From Croceitalea sp947503285 (GTDB lineage Bacteria; Bacteroidota; Bacteroidia; Flavobacteriales; Flavobacteriaceae): 64,000 nt of DNA. The stretch spans positions 372,001 through 436,000 of the forward strand of contig NZ_BTGQ01000002.1 of the NCBI RefSeq assembly GCF_036985505.1. Reading direction: 5' to 3'. Positions 52,216 to 62,055 of this stretch are shown here, one piece after another (positions within the stretch are counted from its first letter, which is position 1; each line of letters opens with the position of its first letter). Under the pieces are notes generated by a model, which worked only from the letters and a program-made list of their open reading frames with translations, made no database searches and was not told the DNA's origin. The position numbers were made by a program, and so were the translations under genes.

Positions 52216-53963
52216 TACTGTTTTTTATCGTTTAACAATTTAGCCTGGCCTGCCCAATCATCACGTTGTGCGCGACCTGGAAACTTTCCTGTAATCGAAT
52301 CCAACAAATCGTATTCCCTTGAAGTCATTCGACCTACCTGCGCAAACGTGTATATACCAATCTCATTGAGTACCCGCTCCATTTCTGGACCAACCCCTTT
52401 TATCTTTTTCAAATCATCGGCTGTTTCCTTGGTCGGGTCAAATGTACCTATGGAACCAAGAAGTTCATTAACGCCCACTTTATCGCCTACGGTAGGTACG
52501 ACCTCACCCATGAGTACATCATCGGTAATGGTTTCCTTAATAACTTCATTGCCCCGAGAAGGCATTTGATATAAAGGTTTGCCGGCATCCCTTAACTTTT
52601 TATAACGTTCCCCTGAAGATTTTAAAATGGATTTCACCTCTGCCTGGGCAATCACCGGGAATGTTCTGGAATACAATAAGAACAAGACAAAGAAAAATCC
52701 TATGGTACCTATGAATATGCCAATATCAACAAAAGTCGGTGAGAACATCGTCCAAGAAGAAGGCAGGTAATCCCTGTGCAATGAGGTAACGATGATCACA
52801 AAACGTTCAAACCACATACCGATATTCACTACGATCGATATAAAGAAAGAGAACATAATACTGGTTCGCAGTTTTTTAAACCACATAAACTGGGGCGAAA
52901 ACACATTACAGGTCATCATGGCCCAGTATGCCCACCAGTAAGGGCCCGTGGCTCGATTCAAAAATGCATACTGTTCATATTCAACACCCGAATACCATGC
53001 TACGAACAACTCGGTGATATACGCACAACCTACAATGGAGCCCGTAATCATTATAACGATGTTCATCAATTCAATGTGCTGTACCGTGATATAATCTTCA
53101 AGACTACATACCTTACGCATAATGATAAGCAAGGTGTTCACCATGGCAAAACCAGAGAAAATAGCACCCGCCACAAAGTATGGTGGAAAAATCGTGGTAT
53201 GCCAGCCCGGAATCACCGAAGTAGCAAAGTCAAAAGATACGATTGTGTGTACCGAAAGTACCAAAGGTGTGGCGAGACCGGCCAAGACCAATGACACTTC
53301 CTCAAAACGTTGCCAATCTTTTGCACGACCTGTCCAACCAAAGCTTAACAAGCTGTAAATCTTCTTTTGAAATGGCTTGACCGCACGATCGCGAATCATT
53401 GCAAAATCAGGTAAAAGACCTGTCCACCAGAATACCAAGGAGACTGATAAATAAGTGGATATCGCGAATACATCCCACAATAATGGGGAATTAAAGTTCA
53501 CCCATAAAGATCCGAATTGGTTCGGAATAGGCAATACCCAATAGGCCAACCATGGTCGCCCCATGTGGATGATGGGAAAGAGTCCGGCCTGAATTACCGA
53601 AAAGATGGTCATCGCCTCTGCAGAACGGTTGATGGCCATTCTCCATTTCTGACGGAACAGCAGCAGAACCGCAGAAATCAAAGTTCCTGCGTGACCGATA
53701 CCTACCCACCATACAAAGTTGGTAATATCCCAAGCCCAGTTAACGGTCTTGTTCAATCCCCAAACCCCGATACCCGTGGATACGGTATAAATAATACAAC
53801 CTAAACCCCATAGAAATGCCACCAATGCGATGGAAAATACTATCCACCACTGTTTATTGGCTTTTCCTTCAACCGGACGTGCGATATCAACTGATACATC
53901 GTGATAGCCTTTATCGCCAAGTACTAGGGGTTTTCGAATAGGTGCTTCGTAATGCGACGCCAT
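52215..53963 (-). CDS. actC: Alternative complex III membrane subunit ActC (NrfD/PsrC family) with C-terminal helix-hairpin-helix
   Basis: ActC is an NrfD-type quinol-oxidising subunit. Residues about 35-440 contain ten membrane helices with NrfD landmarks (ITNFVWWVGIGHAGTLISAVL, LLWDVFAISTYLSVS, VHTIVSFDFATSVIPGWHTTIFPPYFVAGA). Unlike most ActC or PsrC proteins, the C-terminus continues for about 100 residues after the last helix and ends in a soluble helix-hairpin-helix-like segment (about 520-582: DDLKKIKGVGPEMERVLNEI, then RAQRDDWAGQAK). Total length is 582. It starts 32 bases after actB. Confidence 0.93.
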   Translation of the reverse strand: MASHYEAPIRKPLVLGDKGYHDVSVDIARPVEGKANKQWWIVFSIALVAFLWGLGCIIYTVSTGIGVWGLNKTVNWAWDITNFVWWVGIGHAGTLISAVLLLFRQKWRMAINRSAEAMTIFSVIQAGLFPIIHMGRPWLAYWVLPIPNQFGSLWVNFNSPLLWDVFAISTYLSVSLVFWWTGLLPDFAMIRDRAVKPFQKKIYSLLSFGWTGRAKDWQRFEEVSLVLAGLATPLVLSVHTIVSFDFATSVIPGWHTTIFPPYFVAGAIFSGFAMVNTLLIIMRKVCSLEDYITVQHIELMNIVIMITGSIVGCAYITELFVAWYSGVEYEQYAFLNRATGPYWWAYWAMMTCNVFSPQFMWFKKLRTSIMFSFFISIVVNIGMWFERFVIIVTSLHRDYLPSSWTMFSPTFVDIGIFIGTIGFFFVLFLLYSRTFPVIAQAEVKSILKSSGERYKKLRDAGKPLYQMPSRGNEVIKETITDDVLMGEVVPTVGDKVGVNELLGSIGTFDPTKETADDLKKIKGVGPEMERVLNEIGIYTFAQVGRMTSREYDLLDSITGKFPGRAQRDDWAGQAKLLNDKKQ

Positions 53964-53995
53964 AATCTATATGCTATTTCTTGCTTGTTCTTTGG

Positions 53996-56900
53996 TTATG
54001 CTTTGTTGGTGTTTCTAACTTTCACATGATAGAAGACATTGGGTTTCGTGCCCACATGTTCCAACAAGTGATACATTCTATCATCATCTTTCAACTCAGC
54101 TACTTTACTTTCTTTATCATTAATATCCCCAAAGACAATCGCCCCACTGCTACAAGCCGCAGAACATGCCGTTTGGAATTCACCATCTTTTATAGGCCTA
54201 CCTTCACGTTTCGCATCTAAAATGGTCTTTTGGGTCATTTGAATACACATGGAACATTTCTCCATAACCCCACGTGAACGTACATTGACATCAGGGTTCA
54301 CCACCATCTTGCCCAGATCATTGTTCATGTGGTAGTCAAATTCATCATTGTTACTGTACAAGAACCAATTGAACCTACGTACTTTATAAGGGCAGTTATT
54401 CGCACAATATCGTGTACCAACACATCTATTGTATGCCATATGGTTTTGACCTTGACGACTATGGGCAGTGGCAGCAACAGGACAAACCGTCTCACAAGGA
54501 GCATGGTTACAATGTTGGCACATCACTGGTTGAAAGGCAACTTGCGGATTTTCCGAAGGATTTTCCATCTCACCAAAACCACCAAGTGACCCATTTTCAC
54601 CCCATAGACCATCGAGATTGTCTTTTCGTTCATTATCGCCTTCAAAAGTTTCCTCAGAAGAATAATACCTATCAATACGCAGCCAGTGCATATCCCTTGA
54701 GCGTCGAATTTCTTGTTTACCTACAACTGGTACGTTGTTCTCGGCATGACAGGCAATTACACAGGCCCCACACCCCGTACAGGCATTTAAATCAATCGAA
54801 AGGTTAAAATGATGCCCGATTGAACGGTCGAATTCTGCCCAAAGGTCTACTGAGGTCGCAGGGACTTCTTGATGATCCAAAGAGACCTGAGGAACATGGT
54901 TCCATTCACTATGGTCTCTTGTATTGAAAATCTCTAAGGTCGTTTCTTTAATGATATCGCCACGCCCCATAAGGGTATTATGCAATTGCACACAGGCAAA
55001 CTCGTGCATTCCATCAGCCTTGGCAATGGAAGCGGATTGCACATTGTTGAAATCTTTATAAAGCATAAAGGCATTGACACCCGTCTGCATCTCTTCTTTC
55101 ATTCCGGCTTTTTTACCGTATCCAAAAGACAGACCAAGGGTACCCTTTGCCTGACCCGGTTGAATGATTACGGGCACCTTCTCCAGAACAACACCGGCTA
55201 CGGTCAAGTTGGCATAGCTACCATCTAGACCACCATTGGCCACATTCTCATTGACAAGGCCCATTTCCATGGCATCCGCCTTTGAAACGGTCACGTAGTT
55301 ATCCCATGATACCCTAGAAATTGGATCCGGAAATTCTTGCAACCATGGATTGCCTGCCTGTTTTCCATCACCCATCCCCACTTTCGAATAAAGCATCAAT
55401 TCCATACCCTCACTGGTAGCATTCGCCAAAGAACGTATCGCAGTGGCAAGGGATATCTCATTTTGGGAATTTAAATCGTCTATTTCCTCTTCTGATGCGG
55501 TATTCAAAACAACCGCCTCCCCTTCATTTACAGATGGGGCTGACATGGCGAATGTACCATCTTGTAATGCTTTGCCCCAACTGGACCCATTAAGGATAGT
55601 ACTTGTCCAATTTTCTTTCACGAACTCGTAATACGTTTGATCGCTGCCCATCCAGGTCAACAGACAAGATTGAAACTGTCTGGTATCGAACAACTCACGT
55701 ATGGTAGGTTGCATTAGACTAAAGTGCCCCTTCTTCATTTCGAGGTCTCCCCAAGACTCTAAATAGTGGGAGCCCGCTGCAACATATTTCACGGCTTGGG
55801 CGGTCTCATCATTGTTGAAAGCACAATTGACCGTTAAGCCTACTTTTTCAAGACCTTCATTGAATTCCGCTGAATTAGGCAATGAATATAACGGGTTTAC
55901 ACCGTCAATTATCAAAGCACCCACGCGACCGGCATTCATATCAGCTACTAGTTTGTTCAATTTTGCGGTATTCCCCTGTCTTATGTATTTAGGTTGCTCA
56001 GCATCAAAAGCTTCGCTTTGCAATAGTTTATTTATGGCCAACACCACGGTTTGCGCATCTACGTCGTTCAATCCGCAGACTACGACCGCTTTAGAACCTG
56101 CCTGTTTTATTTCGTTGGCCAACTGTCCAACAACACCATCGACCGAAGAATCACCGCCACCGACCGTGCTACCGTTAAGTTTACCATAAAGCTTTGCCAA
56201 AGCCATTCTTAGCTGCGATGGCTTCATAGGCACACGCCTATCGGCATTGGCACCCGTCAAAGACATATTGGATTCTAAATGGATATGACGCGACATCTTC
56301 CCATTCTTAGGCACACGCCCTGATGCATACCCGGTATCATACCCCCCTCCTTGCCAATCGGCTAAAAAGTCTGCGGCAAAAGAGATGATCAATTCTGATT
56401 TAGAGAAGTCGTAGTCGGCAAGTGCCCTTTCGCCATAAGCAGCCTCATAGGCACTTAAAGCAGCATCTTCAGAAATGGCATCGTAAACGACATGGTTCAC
56501 ATTGGCATATACAGTGGAAAACTCCTCAATTAGTTTAGCAGTTGATGGACTGGCGTAAGACTGTGTCAACAAGGCAATTTGCTTACCGGAATTACTTGCC
56601 GCCCTTAGACCCCCTTTTACCCTATTATCGAAATCATCCCATGACATGGGGCTCCCCTCAAAAGATGGCCCTTGAACACGGGTACTGTCATATAAGGAAA
56701 GTACAGAGGCATTGACACGCGCATTTGCACCACCATTCACCTTTGCCCTATCGTTGTTTTCAATTTTTATCGGACGGCCCTCACGGGTCTTCACCAAAAT
56801 ACTGGCAAAATCAAAGCCATCGGCAATGGATGTCGCGTAGTAGTTCGCGACTCCAGGAACGATACTTTCTGGCTGGATAACATAAGGTATTGATTTCTTG

Positions 56901-57124
56901 ACCGGACCCTCGCAAGCGGCCAAAGAGGCAGCTGCCGTGCTAAAACCGACATATTTAAGAAAATCCCTTCTATTGGTGGATGAAGCGGACAAGCTTTCTT
57001 TGTCACCCAAGAATTCATCAACAGGAATCTGCTCCGTGAATTCGTTCTGCCTTAGCGTCTCAACAATGGAATCGTTCGGATTCAACTCCGCTTCACTCTT
57101 CCAGTATTTTTTGTTTGATGCCAT
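53996..57124 (-). CDS. actB: Alternative complex III subunit ActB (molybdopterin oxidoreductase-like, Fe-S)
   Basis: This 1042-residue protein has a variant twin-arginine-type signal placed inside (about residues 50-72, NRRDFLKYVGFSTAAASLAAC, with a downstream Cys). Residues about 70-770 resemble the molybdopterin-oxidoreductase fold, but known ActB proteins do not bind molybdopterin; I see no Mo ligand motif. Residues about 775-1030 form a ferredoxin-type domain with cluster Cys groups: CTGCGACVIACH starting at Cys782, CQHCNHAPCETVCP, CVGTRYCANNCP and CSMCIQMT. It passes electrons between quinol and the ActA hemes. It is second in the act operon. Confidence 0.95.
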   Translation of the reverse strand: MASNKKYWKSEAELNPNDSIVETLRQNEFTEQIPVDEFLGDKESLSASSTNRRDFLKYVGFSTAAASLAACEGPVKKSIPYVIQPESIVPGVANYYATSIADGFDFASILVKTREGRPIKIENNDRAKVNGGANARVNASVLSLYDSTRVQGPSFEGSPMSWDDFDNRVKGGLRAASNSGKQIALLTQSYASPSTAKLIEEFSTVYANVNHVVYDAISEDAALSAYEAAYGERALADYDFSKSELIISFAADFLADWQGGGYDTGYASGRVPKNGKMSRHIHLESNMSLTGANADRRVPMKPSQLRMALAKLYGKLNGSTVGGGDSSVDGVVGQLANEIKQAGSKAVVVCGLNDVDAQTVVLAINKLLQSEAFDAEQPKYIRQGNTAKLNKLVADMNAGRVGALIIDGVNPLYSLPNSAEFNEGLEKVGLTVNCAFNNDETAQAVKYVAAGSHYLESWGDLEMKKGHFSLMQPTIRELFDTRQFQSCLLTWMGSDQTYYEFVKENWTSTILNGSSWGKALQDGTFAMSAPSVNEGEAVVLNTASEEEIDDLNSQNEISLATAIRSLANATSEGMELMLYSKVGMGDGKQAGNPWLQEFPDPISRVSWDNYVTVSKADAMEMGLVNENVANGGLDGSYANLTVAGVVLEKVPVIIQPGQAKGTLGLSFGYGKKAGMKEEMQTGVNAFMLYKDFNNVQSASIAKADGMHEFACVQLHNTLMGRGDIIKETTLEIFNTRDHSEWNHVPQVSLDHQEVPATSVDLWAEFDRSIGHHFNLSIDLNACTGCGACVIACHAENNVPVVGKQEIRRSRDMHWLRIDRYYSSEETFEGDNERKDNLDGLWGENGSLGGFGEMENPSENPQVAFQPVMCQHCNHAPCETVCPVAATAHSRQGQNHMAYNRCVGTRYCANNCPYKVRRFNWFLYSNNDEFDYHMNNDLGKMVVNPDVNVRSRGVMEKCSMCIQMTQKTILDAKREGRPIKDGEFQTACSAACSSGAIVFGDINDKESKVAELKDDDRMYHLLEHVGTKPNVFYHVKVRNTNKA

Positions 57125-57153
57125 ACTTCTTATTGAAATAACTTCTTATTTAA

Positions 57154-58515
57154 TTAATAGTGGCACTTACCACATTCCAATCCACCCATCTGGGCTGCCG
57201 TCAATTTCTCAACACCGTATTTCTTCGACAATTCTGTATGAATTTTTTCGTAGTACGAATTATCAGCGACCTGAACCTCTGTTTCTCGGTGACAATTGAT
57301 ACACCAGCCCATAGTCAATGGGGAATATTGGTACATGATCTCCATTTCCTCAACGGGACCGTGACAGGTCTGACATTCAATTTTTCCGACGGAAACGTGC
57401 TGCGAATGATTGAAATAGGCGAAATCAGGAAGATTATGGATTCTAACCCATTCCACTGGCTGCGATTCGCCAGTATACTTTTGATTTTCCTCATCCCAAC
57501 CTACGGCCTTATATAATTTCTTAATCTCTTTGGTGTAGAATTCATTGGTGTACCCGTTTGCCAAATCTTCGGCACTTGGCCCTTCAGGATTGCCCGTGTA
57601 TTCATAAATCGACTTGTGACAATTCATACAAACGTTCAACGAGGGAATACCCGAATGCTTCGAGACCCTTGCGGAAGAGTGGCAATACTTACATTCTATT
57701 TTGTTGTCACCCGCATGTATCTTGTGCGAGTAGTGAATAGGTTGGATGGGGGCATAACCCTGATCCACCCCGATTTGCGACATCCAGGCATAGGCAAAAT
57801 AAGCACTACCCAAAAGCAATACGACCACCGAACAGAAAACCAAAAATTGATTTTGCACGAAAGCCTTCCAAATGGGCGTTCTTTTCTCCGCATCCGCCTT
57901 AACAATTTCAACTCCGTTGGCCTCTGCAATCTTTCTCAACGTATTGTTGACCAAGAAAAGCATAACGACCAATAGCCCGAACACCAAGGCCAAGGCGCCA
58001 AGCACTATTTCATTGGAAATACCACTACCCGAACCACTCACAGGAGTACCACCTGCAACATCAGGCCCCGCAGTTGGAGGTGCTGGCGGTGGAGCGGCGG
58101 TGTAAGCCAATATATTATCGATGTCAGCATTCGAAAGGGTAGGGAAAGCGGTCATCGCCGCTTGATTGTACTCGTTATAGATTTTGTTGGCGTAGGCGTC
58201 ACCGGAAGCAATCATTCCGGCACTATTCTTGATCCAAGCATACAACCATTCCTTACCAAGACCCTCATCCTCATATAAACGCTGCTCGACATTGGCCAAT
58301 GCCGGACCGGTCATTTTTCTATTCAACGCATGACAAGCAGCACAATTCTGATTGAATAATTGCTTACCTGCAGCGACATCACCCGCCGGGGCAGCCGTTT
58401 CTTCTGCCGCCGCCTCTTCTTGCGCATGTATTGTAACTGAAACTAATTGGAAAAGTAATAGTAAACTAAGACCAAAAACTTTTGAAAACTGCACTCGGTT
58501 TAAAACCTGTTTCAT
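57154..58515 (-). CDS. actA: Alternative complex III multiheme cytochrome ActA (six CxxCH, monoheme plus pentaheme)
   Basis: This 453-residue c-type cytochrome opens the act operon. After a signal peptide (about 1-32), residues about 45-140 form a monoheme cytochrome c domain with CAACH (Cys58, Cys61, His62). Then follow a Pro-rich linker, two membrane helices (about 165-190 and 218-240), and a periplasmic part with five CxxCH sites: CKYCH, CMNCH, CQTCH, CINCH and CGKCH. Six hemes are therefore predicted. It accepts electrons from the ActB Fe-S clusters and passes them to ActE or the oxidase. It precedes actB by 30 bases. Confidence 0.95.
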   Translation of the reverse strand: MKQVLNRVQFSKVFGLSLLLLFQLVSVTIHAQEEAAAEETAAPAGDVAAGKQLFNQNCAACHALNRKMTGPALANVEQRLYEDEGLGKEWLYAWIKNSAGMIASGDAYANKIYNEYNQAAMTAFPTLSNADIDNILAYTAAPPPAPPTAGPDVAGGTPVSGSGSGISNEIVLGALALVFGLLVVMLFLVNNTLRKIAEANGVEIVKADAEKRTPIWKAFVQNQFLVFCSVVVLLLGSAYFAYAWMSQIGVDQGYAPIQPIHYSHKIHAGDNKIECKYCHSSARVSKHSGIPSLNVCMNCHKSIYEYTGNPEGPSAEDLANGYTNEFYTKEIKKLYKAVGWDEENQKYTGESQPVEWVRIHNLPDFAYFNHSQHVSVGKIECQTCHGPVEEMEIMYQYSPLTMGWCINCHRETEVQVADNSYYEKIHTELSKKYGVEKLTAAQMGGLECGKCHY

Positions 58516-58826
58516 TTGATACTTGTTATTTCTTTTGGAGCCAAAAATGATATTTGTCCTTGTTTTGAATTCCTGTTAACGGAAATAATACAAACTCACC
58601 TTAACGCCTTTGCTATCAGAATTTTGGCACGATATTTACTATATTTATGAACAAATACAGGCTTTCACCGTCCCATAAATTGCTGACAAAAATACGACAC
58701 AGCGGTGTTTTTTTAAATGTTAATGGATTTATAATATATAATTTATAACAATTCTAAATAACATATTTTGATTTTGTTTAAGCCTTAAAAATTTACTTTT
58801 GTCACACATTGTAACATCCAAAAAAG
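58516..58826. other. Divergent 311-base intergenic region
   Basis: This AT-rich gap lies between divergent actA and the SPOR gene. No open frame or RNA gene is recognisable. A strong plus-strand promoter is seen at 58773-58801. For actA, the minus-strand TATTTTTG at 58687-58694 is the only consensus -7 candidate; it would leave a leader of about 165 bases, and it has no TTTG partner. The long leader may hold regulation, but I see no known riboswitch pattern. Confidence 0.6.
58773..58801 (+). promoter_or_regulatory. Bacteroidota-type promoter of the SPOR gene
   Basis: TTTG (58773-58776), a 17-base spacer and TACTTTTG (58794-58801) match the -33/-7 consensus. The expected start of transcription is near 58808, about 20 bases before the ATG at 58827. 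Confidence 0.75.
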
Positions 58827-59210
58827 ATGATTATCAAAAGAAGTATTACAGCCATTGCGTCTACCCTACTTTTCGCTGGTTTGATATCGGCCCAAGAGGG
58901 AACGATCAACCTTGAACAAGATCCGAGAATCGCACAATTGGTCGAAGTATACAAATCCGTCAATTCTAAAGTCGATTATTATCAGATTCAAGTGGGTTTT
59001 AAAACGAAGGATAGTGACGCACAAAGATTACTTAATCAGGTAGAAGTCGAATTTCCTGGGTGGTTTTCAGAGATACGTTTTCAAGAGCCGACCTATCGCG
59101 TACGATTGGGAAAATTCAGGGACCCCTTGGAAGCGGAAAGAAAGTACATAGAAGTTCGGAAAAAATACCCGAATGCGATGCTGCTCAAACCGGAGCAAAG
59201 CACAAAGTAA
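58827..59210 (+). CDS. SPOR domain-containing exported protein
   Basis: This 127-residue protein has a signal peptide (residues 1-22, ending GLISAQ) and a SPOR domain (about 50-120), seen as YYQIQVGFKTKDSDAQRLL and YRVRLGKFRDPLEAERKY. SPOR domains bind denuded septal peptidoglycan and are found in cell-division and envelope-remodelling proteins. With no other domain, it may act as a small periplasmic adaptor or a marker of septal glycan. It is expressed from a strong consensus promoter and ends at a bidirectional terminator shared with infB. Confidence 0.88.
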   Translation: MIIKRSITAIASTLLFAGLISAQEGTINLEQDPRIAQLVEVYKSVNSKVDYYQIQVGFKTKDSDAQRLLNQVEVEFPGWFSEIRFQEPTYRVRLGKFRDPLEAERKYIEVRKKYPNAMLLKPEQSTK

Positions 59211-59230
59211 CAAGAAATACGTAAAACTAA

Positions 59231-59254
59231 AAAAACCCGCAAAAGCGGGTTTTT
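59231..59254. terminator. Bidirectional intrinsic terminator
   Basis: The stem AAAAACCCGC / GCGGGTTTTT (59231-59240 and 59245-59254) has an AAAA loop and T/A runs on each side. It separates the convergent SPOR and infB genes. Confidence 0.92.
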
Positions 59255-59261
59255 TTAATCT

Positions 59262-62012
59262 TTATTTCAACGTTTTCTTCACGGCGACCTCTTGGAAGGC
59301 CTCAACAACATCACCTACCCTGATATCGTTATAATTTTTGACCTGCAATCCGCAGTCATACCCTTTCGAAACTTCTTTGACATCATCTTTAAAACGTTTT
59401 AATGAAGCGAGTTCACCAGTAAAGATGACCACCCCATCACGTATTAACCTGATTTGCGAGTTTCTGAAAATCTTTCCGGTCGTCACCATACAACCTGCAA
59501 TGGTTCCAATCTTCGAAATTTTAAAGGTTTCCCGAATTTCTGCAGTACCCGTAATCTCTTCTTTCATTTCTGGGGACAACATACCTTCCATCGCATCTTT
59601 CAAGTCATTGATGGCATCATAGATAATGGAATACATCCTGATATCAATTTCCTCCTTATCCGCGATATCACGGGCATTACCCATTGGCCTAACATTAAAG
59701 CCGATAATAATGGCATCTGAAGCGCTGGCCAACAACACATCAGACTCCGTAATGGCACCCACACCTTTATGGATGATATTCACTTGGATCTCGTCTGTGG
59801 ACAATTTCTGGAAAGAGTCCGTCAGGGCCTCTACCGAACCATCGACATCACCTTTCAATATGATGTTCAATTCTTGGAAATCACCAAGGGCGATACGCCT
59901 TCCAATCTCATCCAACGTAATATGGCGCTGCGTACGAACGGATTGTTCCCGTTGCAACTGCGAACGTTTTGCGGCTATCTGCTTGGCTTCTTTCTCATCG
60001 TCCAACACATTGAATTTATCCCCTGCTTGTGGCGCACCATCGAGACCTAGAATCGAAATCGGCGTCGCAGGACCTGCCTTTTTAATATTCTTGCCCCGCT
60101 CATCTTGCATGGCCTTCACTTTACCGCTACAGGTACCTGCAAGAACGTAGTCCCCGATTTTAAGGGTACCGGCCTGTACCAATATCGTACTTACATAACC
60201 ACGTCCTTTGTCTAAAAATGCTTCGACTACGGTTCCATTGGCCAATTTATCAGGATTGGCCTTTAACTCTAGCAATTCAGCTTCGAGCAATACTTTTTCC
60301 AATAGGTCTTTTACACCCTGTCCGGTTTTGGCCGAAATATCATGTGACTGAATCTTACCGCCCCAATCTTCGACCAATAGGTTCATTTGCGCCAAGCCTT
60401 CCTTAATTTTATCAGGATTTGCCGTTGGCCTATCTATTTTGTTGATCGCAAAAACCAAAGGCACCCCAGCGGCCTGGGCATGGCTTATCGCCTCTTTGGT
60501 CTGTGGCATAATATCATCATCGGCGGCAATTACGATAATCGCAATATCGGTTACCTGCGCACCACGTGCCCTCATCGCCGTAAATGCCTCGTGACCCGGT
60601 GTATCTAAAAAGGTGATTTTCTGACCACTTTCCAAGGTTACCCCATAGGCCCCTATATGCTGTGTTATACCACCGCTTTCACCTGCGATAACGTTTTCTT
60701 CCCTAATGTAATCAAGTAATGAGGTCTTACCATGGTCAACATGCCCCATAACCGTAACGATCGGTGCCCTCGATTTCAAATCTTCAGGACTATCTTCATC
60801 TACCTCTATTGCTTCTTCAATATCCGCCGTCACAAATTCAACCTCGTAACCAAATTCATCGGCAACAATGGAAAGGGTTTCGGCATCCAACCGTTGGTTC
60901 ATGGTAACCATCATACCCAAAGACATACATGCAGAGATAATTTGGGTGGTAGAGACATCCATCATGGTAGCGACCTCGTTTACCGTAACGAATTCGGTAA
61001 CTTTAAGCAATTTGCTTTCCAGTTCTTGTTGCTCTAGATCTTTTTCGGTCTGTTGACGGTGCTGATCCCTTTTCTCCCTTCTATATTTCGCGCCTTTACC
61101 TTTGTTGGACTTCCCTTGAAGTTTCTCTAAGGTTTCCCTGACCTGTTTTTGTACTTCTTCTTCGGTAGGCTCTACCTTTGGGGTATTGGGGCGTTGCCCT
61201 CCCCTTCGGTTACCGACCTGACCTCTTCCCCTTGGTCCGTTTGCACCTGGTTTACCACCTGTATTGCTTACGATCCTTCGTCGTCGTTTTTTACGATCTG
61301 TAGCGGAGCCCGCAGCATCTTTTTTAGCTTCTTCCTTTTTCTTCTTGGGTTTATCGAACTTGCTCAAGTCGATTTTATCACCGGTAATTTTCGGACCGCT
61401 AAGTTTTTGGTACTTGGTCGTTATGGCCTCTGGTTCTGATGGTGCTTCTTCCACAGCTTTAACAGGCTGGGTTTTGGCAATAGGCTCTTTTTTGGCCTCC
61501 TCATCTTTCTTACTGACCTCTTTTACTACTTCTGGGGCAACTTCCTTTGAAGCTTCAGGTTGTACCTCTGGCGTTTTTTCAGTGGCTGCTGTTTCTTTGG
61601 CAGCCTCCTCTTTAACGACTTCGTTCTCTTTGGCTACTGGGGCCTTTTTGTCCAAATCAATCTTACCGACGGTTTTTGGTCCAGAAAGCTCCACTTTTCC
61701 TTTGATAACCTCTGTGGCGGCTTGTCTTTTCTCCCTAGCCAATCGTCGCTCTTCTTGCTCGCGCTCCATTTGAAGCCTAAGCTCTTCCTTTTCTTTTAGT
61801 TTTTCTTCTGCGACCTCCTTTGATGCAACCTTTTTACTTTTATCTGTTTGAAATTCATCCAACAGCACTTGATATACCTCATCAGATATTTTGGTGGTAG
61901 GCCTAGCCTCGATGTCATGCCCTTGTGACACCAGATGGTCTACCGCCCTATCTAGCGAGATATTCAATTCTCTTAGAACTTTGTTTAATCGTATTGTTGG
62001 GTTTCCTGCCAT
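59262..62012 (-). CDS. infB: Translation initiation factor IF-2
   Basis: IF-2 places initiator tRNA on the 30S subunit and promotes 50S joining. The 916-residue protein has a conserved N-terminal domain (TIRLNKVLRELNISLDRAVD), a long Glu/Lys/Pro/Ala-rich linker (about 75-320), then the G domain. G1 is GHVDHGKT (about 423-430), G3 is DTPGHEAF, and G4 is NKID. Domains II to IV follow, with the fMet-tRNA binding end ...YNDIRVGDVVEAF. The order rimP-nusA-infB is a widely conserved operon; here infB is last and followed by a terminator. Confidence 0.97.
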   Translation of the reverse strand: MAGNPTIRLNKVLRELNISLDRAVDHLVSQGHDIEARPTTKISDEVYQVLLDEFQTDKSKKVASKEVAEEKLKEKEELRLQMEREQEERRLAREKRQAATEVIKGKVELSGPKTVGKIDLDKKAPVAKENEVVKEEAAKETAATEKTPEVQPEASKEVAPEVVKEVSKKDEEAKKEPIAKTQPVKAVEEAPSEPEAITTKYQKLSGPKITGDKIDLSKFDKPKKKKEEAKKDAAGSATDRKKRRRRIVSNTGGKPGANGPRGRGQVGNRRGGQRPNTPKVEPTEEEVQKQVRETLEKLQGKSNKGKGAKYRREKRDQHRQQTEKDLEQQELESKLLKVTEFVTVNEVATMMDVSTTQIISACMSLGMMVTMNQRLDAETLSIVADEFGYEVEFVTADIEEAIEVDEDSPEDLKSRAPIVTVMGHVDHGKTSLLDYIREENVIAGESGGITQHIGAYGVTLESGQKITFLDTPGHEAFTAMRARGAQVTDIAIIVIAADDDIMPQTKEAISHAQAAGVPLVFAINKIDRPTANPDKIKEGLAQMNLLVEDWGGKIQSHDISAKTGQGVKDLLEKVLLEAELLELKANPDKLANGTVVEAFLDKGRGYVSTILVQAGTLKIGDYVLAGTCSGKVKAMQDERGKNIKKAGPATPISILGLDGAPQAGDKFNVLDDEKEAKQIAAKRSQLQREQSVRTQRHITLDEIGRRIALGDFQELNIILKGDVDGSVEALTDSFQKLSTDEIQVNIIHKGVGAITESDVLLASASDAIIIGFNVRPMGNARDIADKEEIDIRMYSIIYDAINDLKDAMEGMLSPEMKEEITGTAEIRETFKISKIGTIAGCMVTTGKIFRNSQIRLIRDGVVIFTGELASLKRFKDDVKEVSKGYDCGLQVKNYNDIRVGDVVEAFQEVAVKKTLK

Positions 62013-62055
62013 AAAAACTTTGCTATCCCTTTAAATTTCGGTGCTAATATATAGT

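Noticed and set aside
61264..61773. Plus-strand open frame opposite infB
   Set aside because: Antisense to the Glu/Lys/Ala-rich IF-2 linker; its Ser/Phe/Leu-rich sequence is what that strand gives by composition alone.
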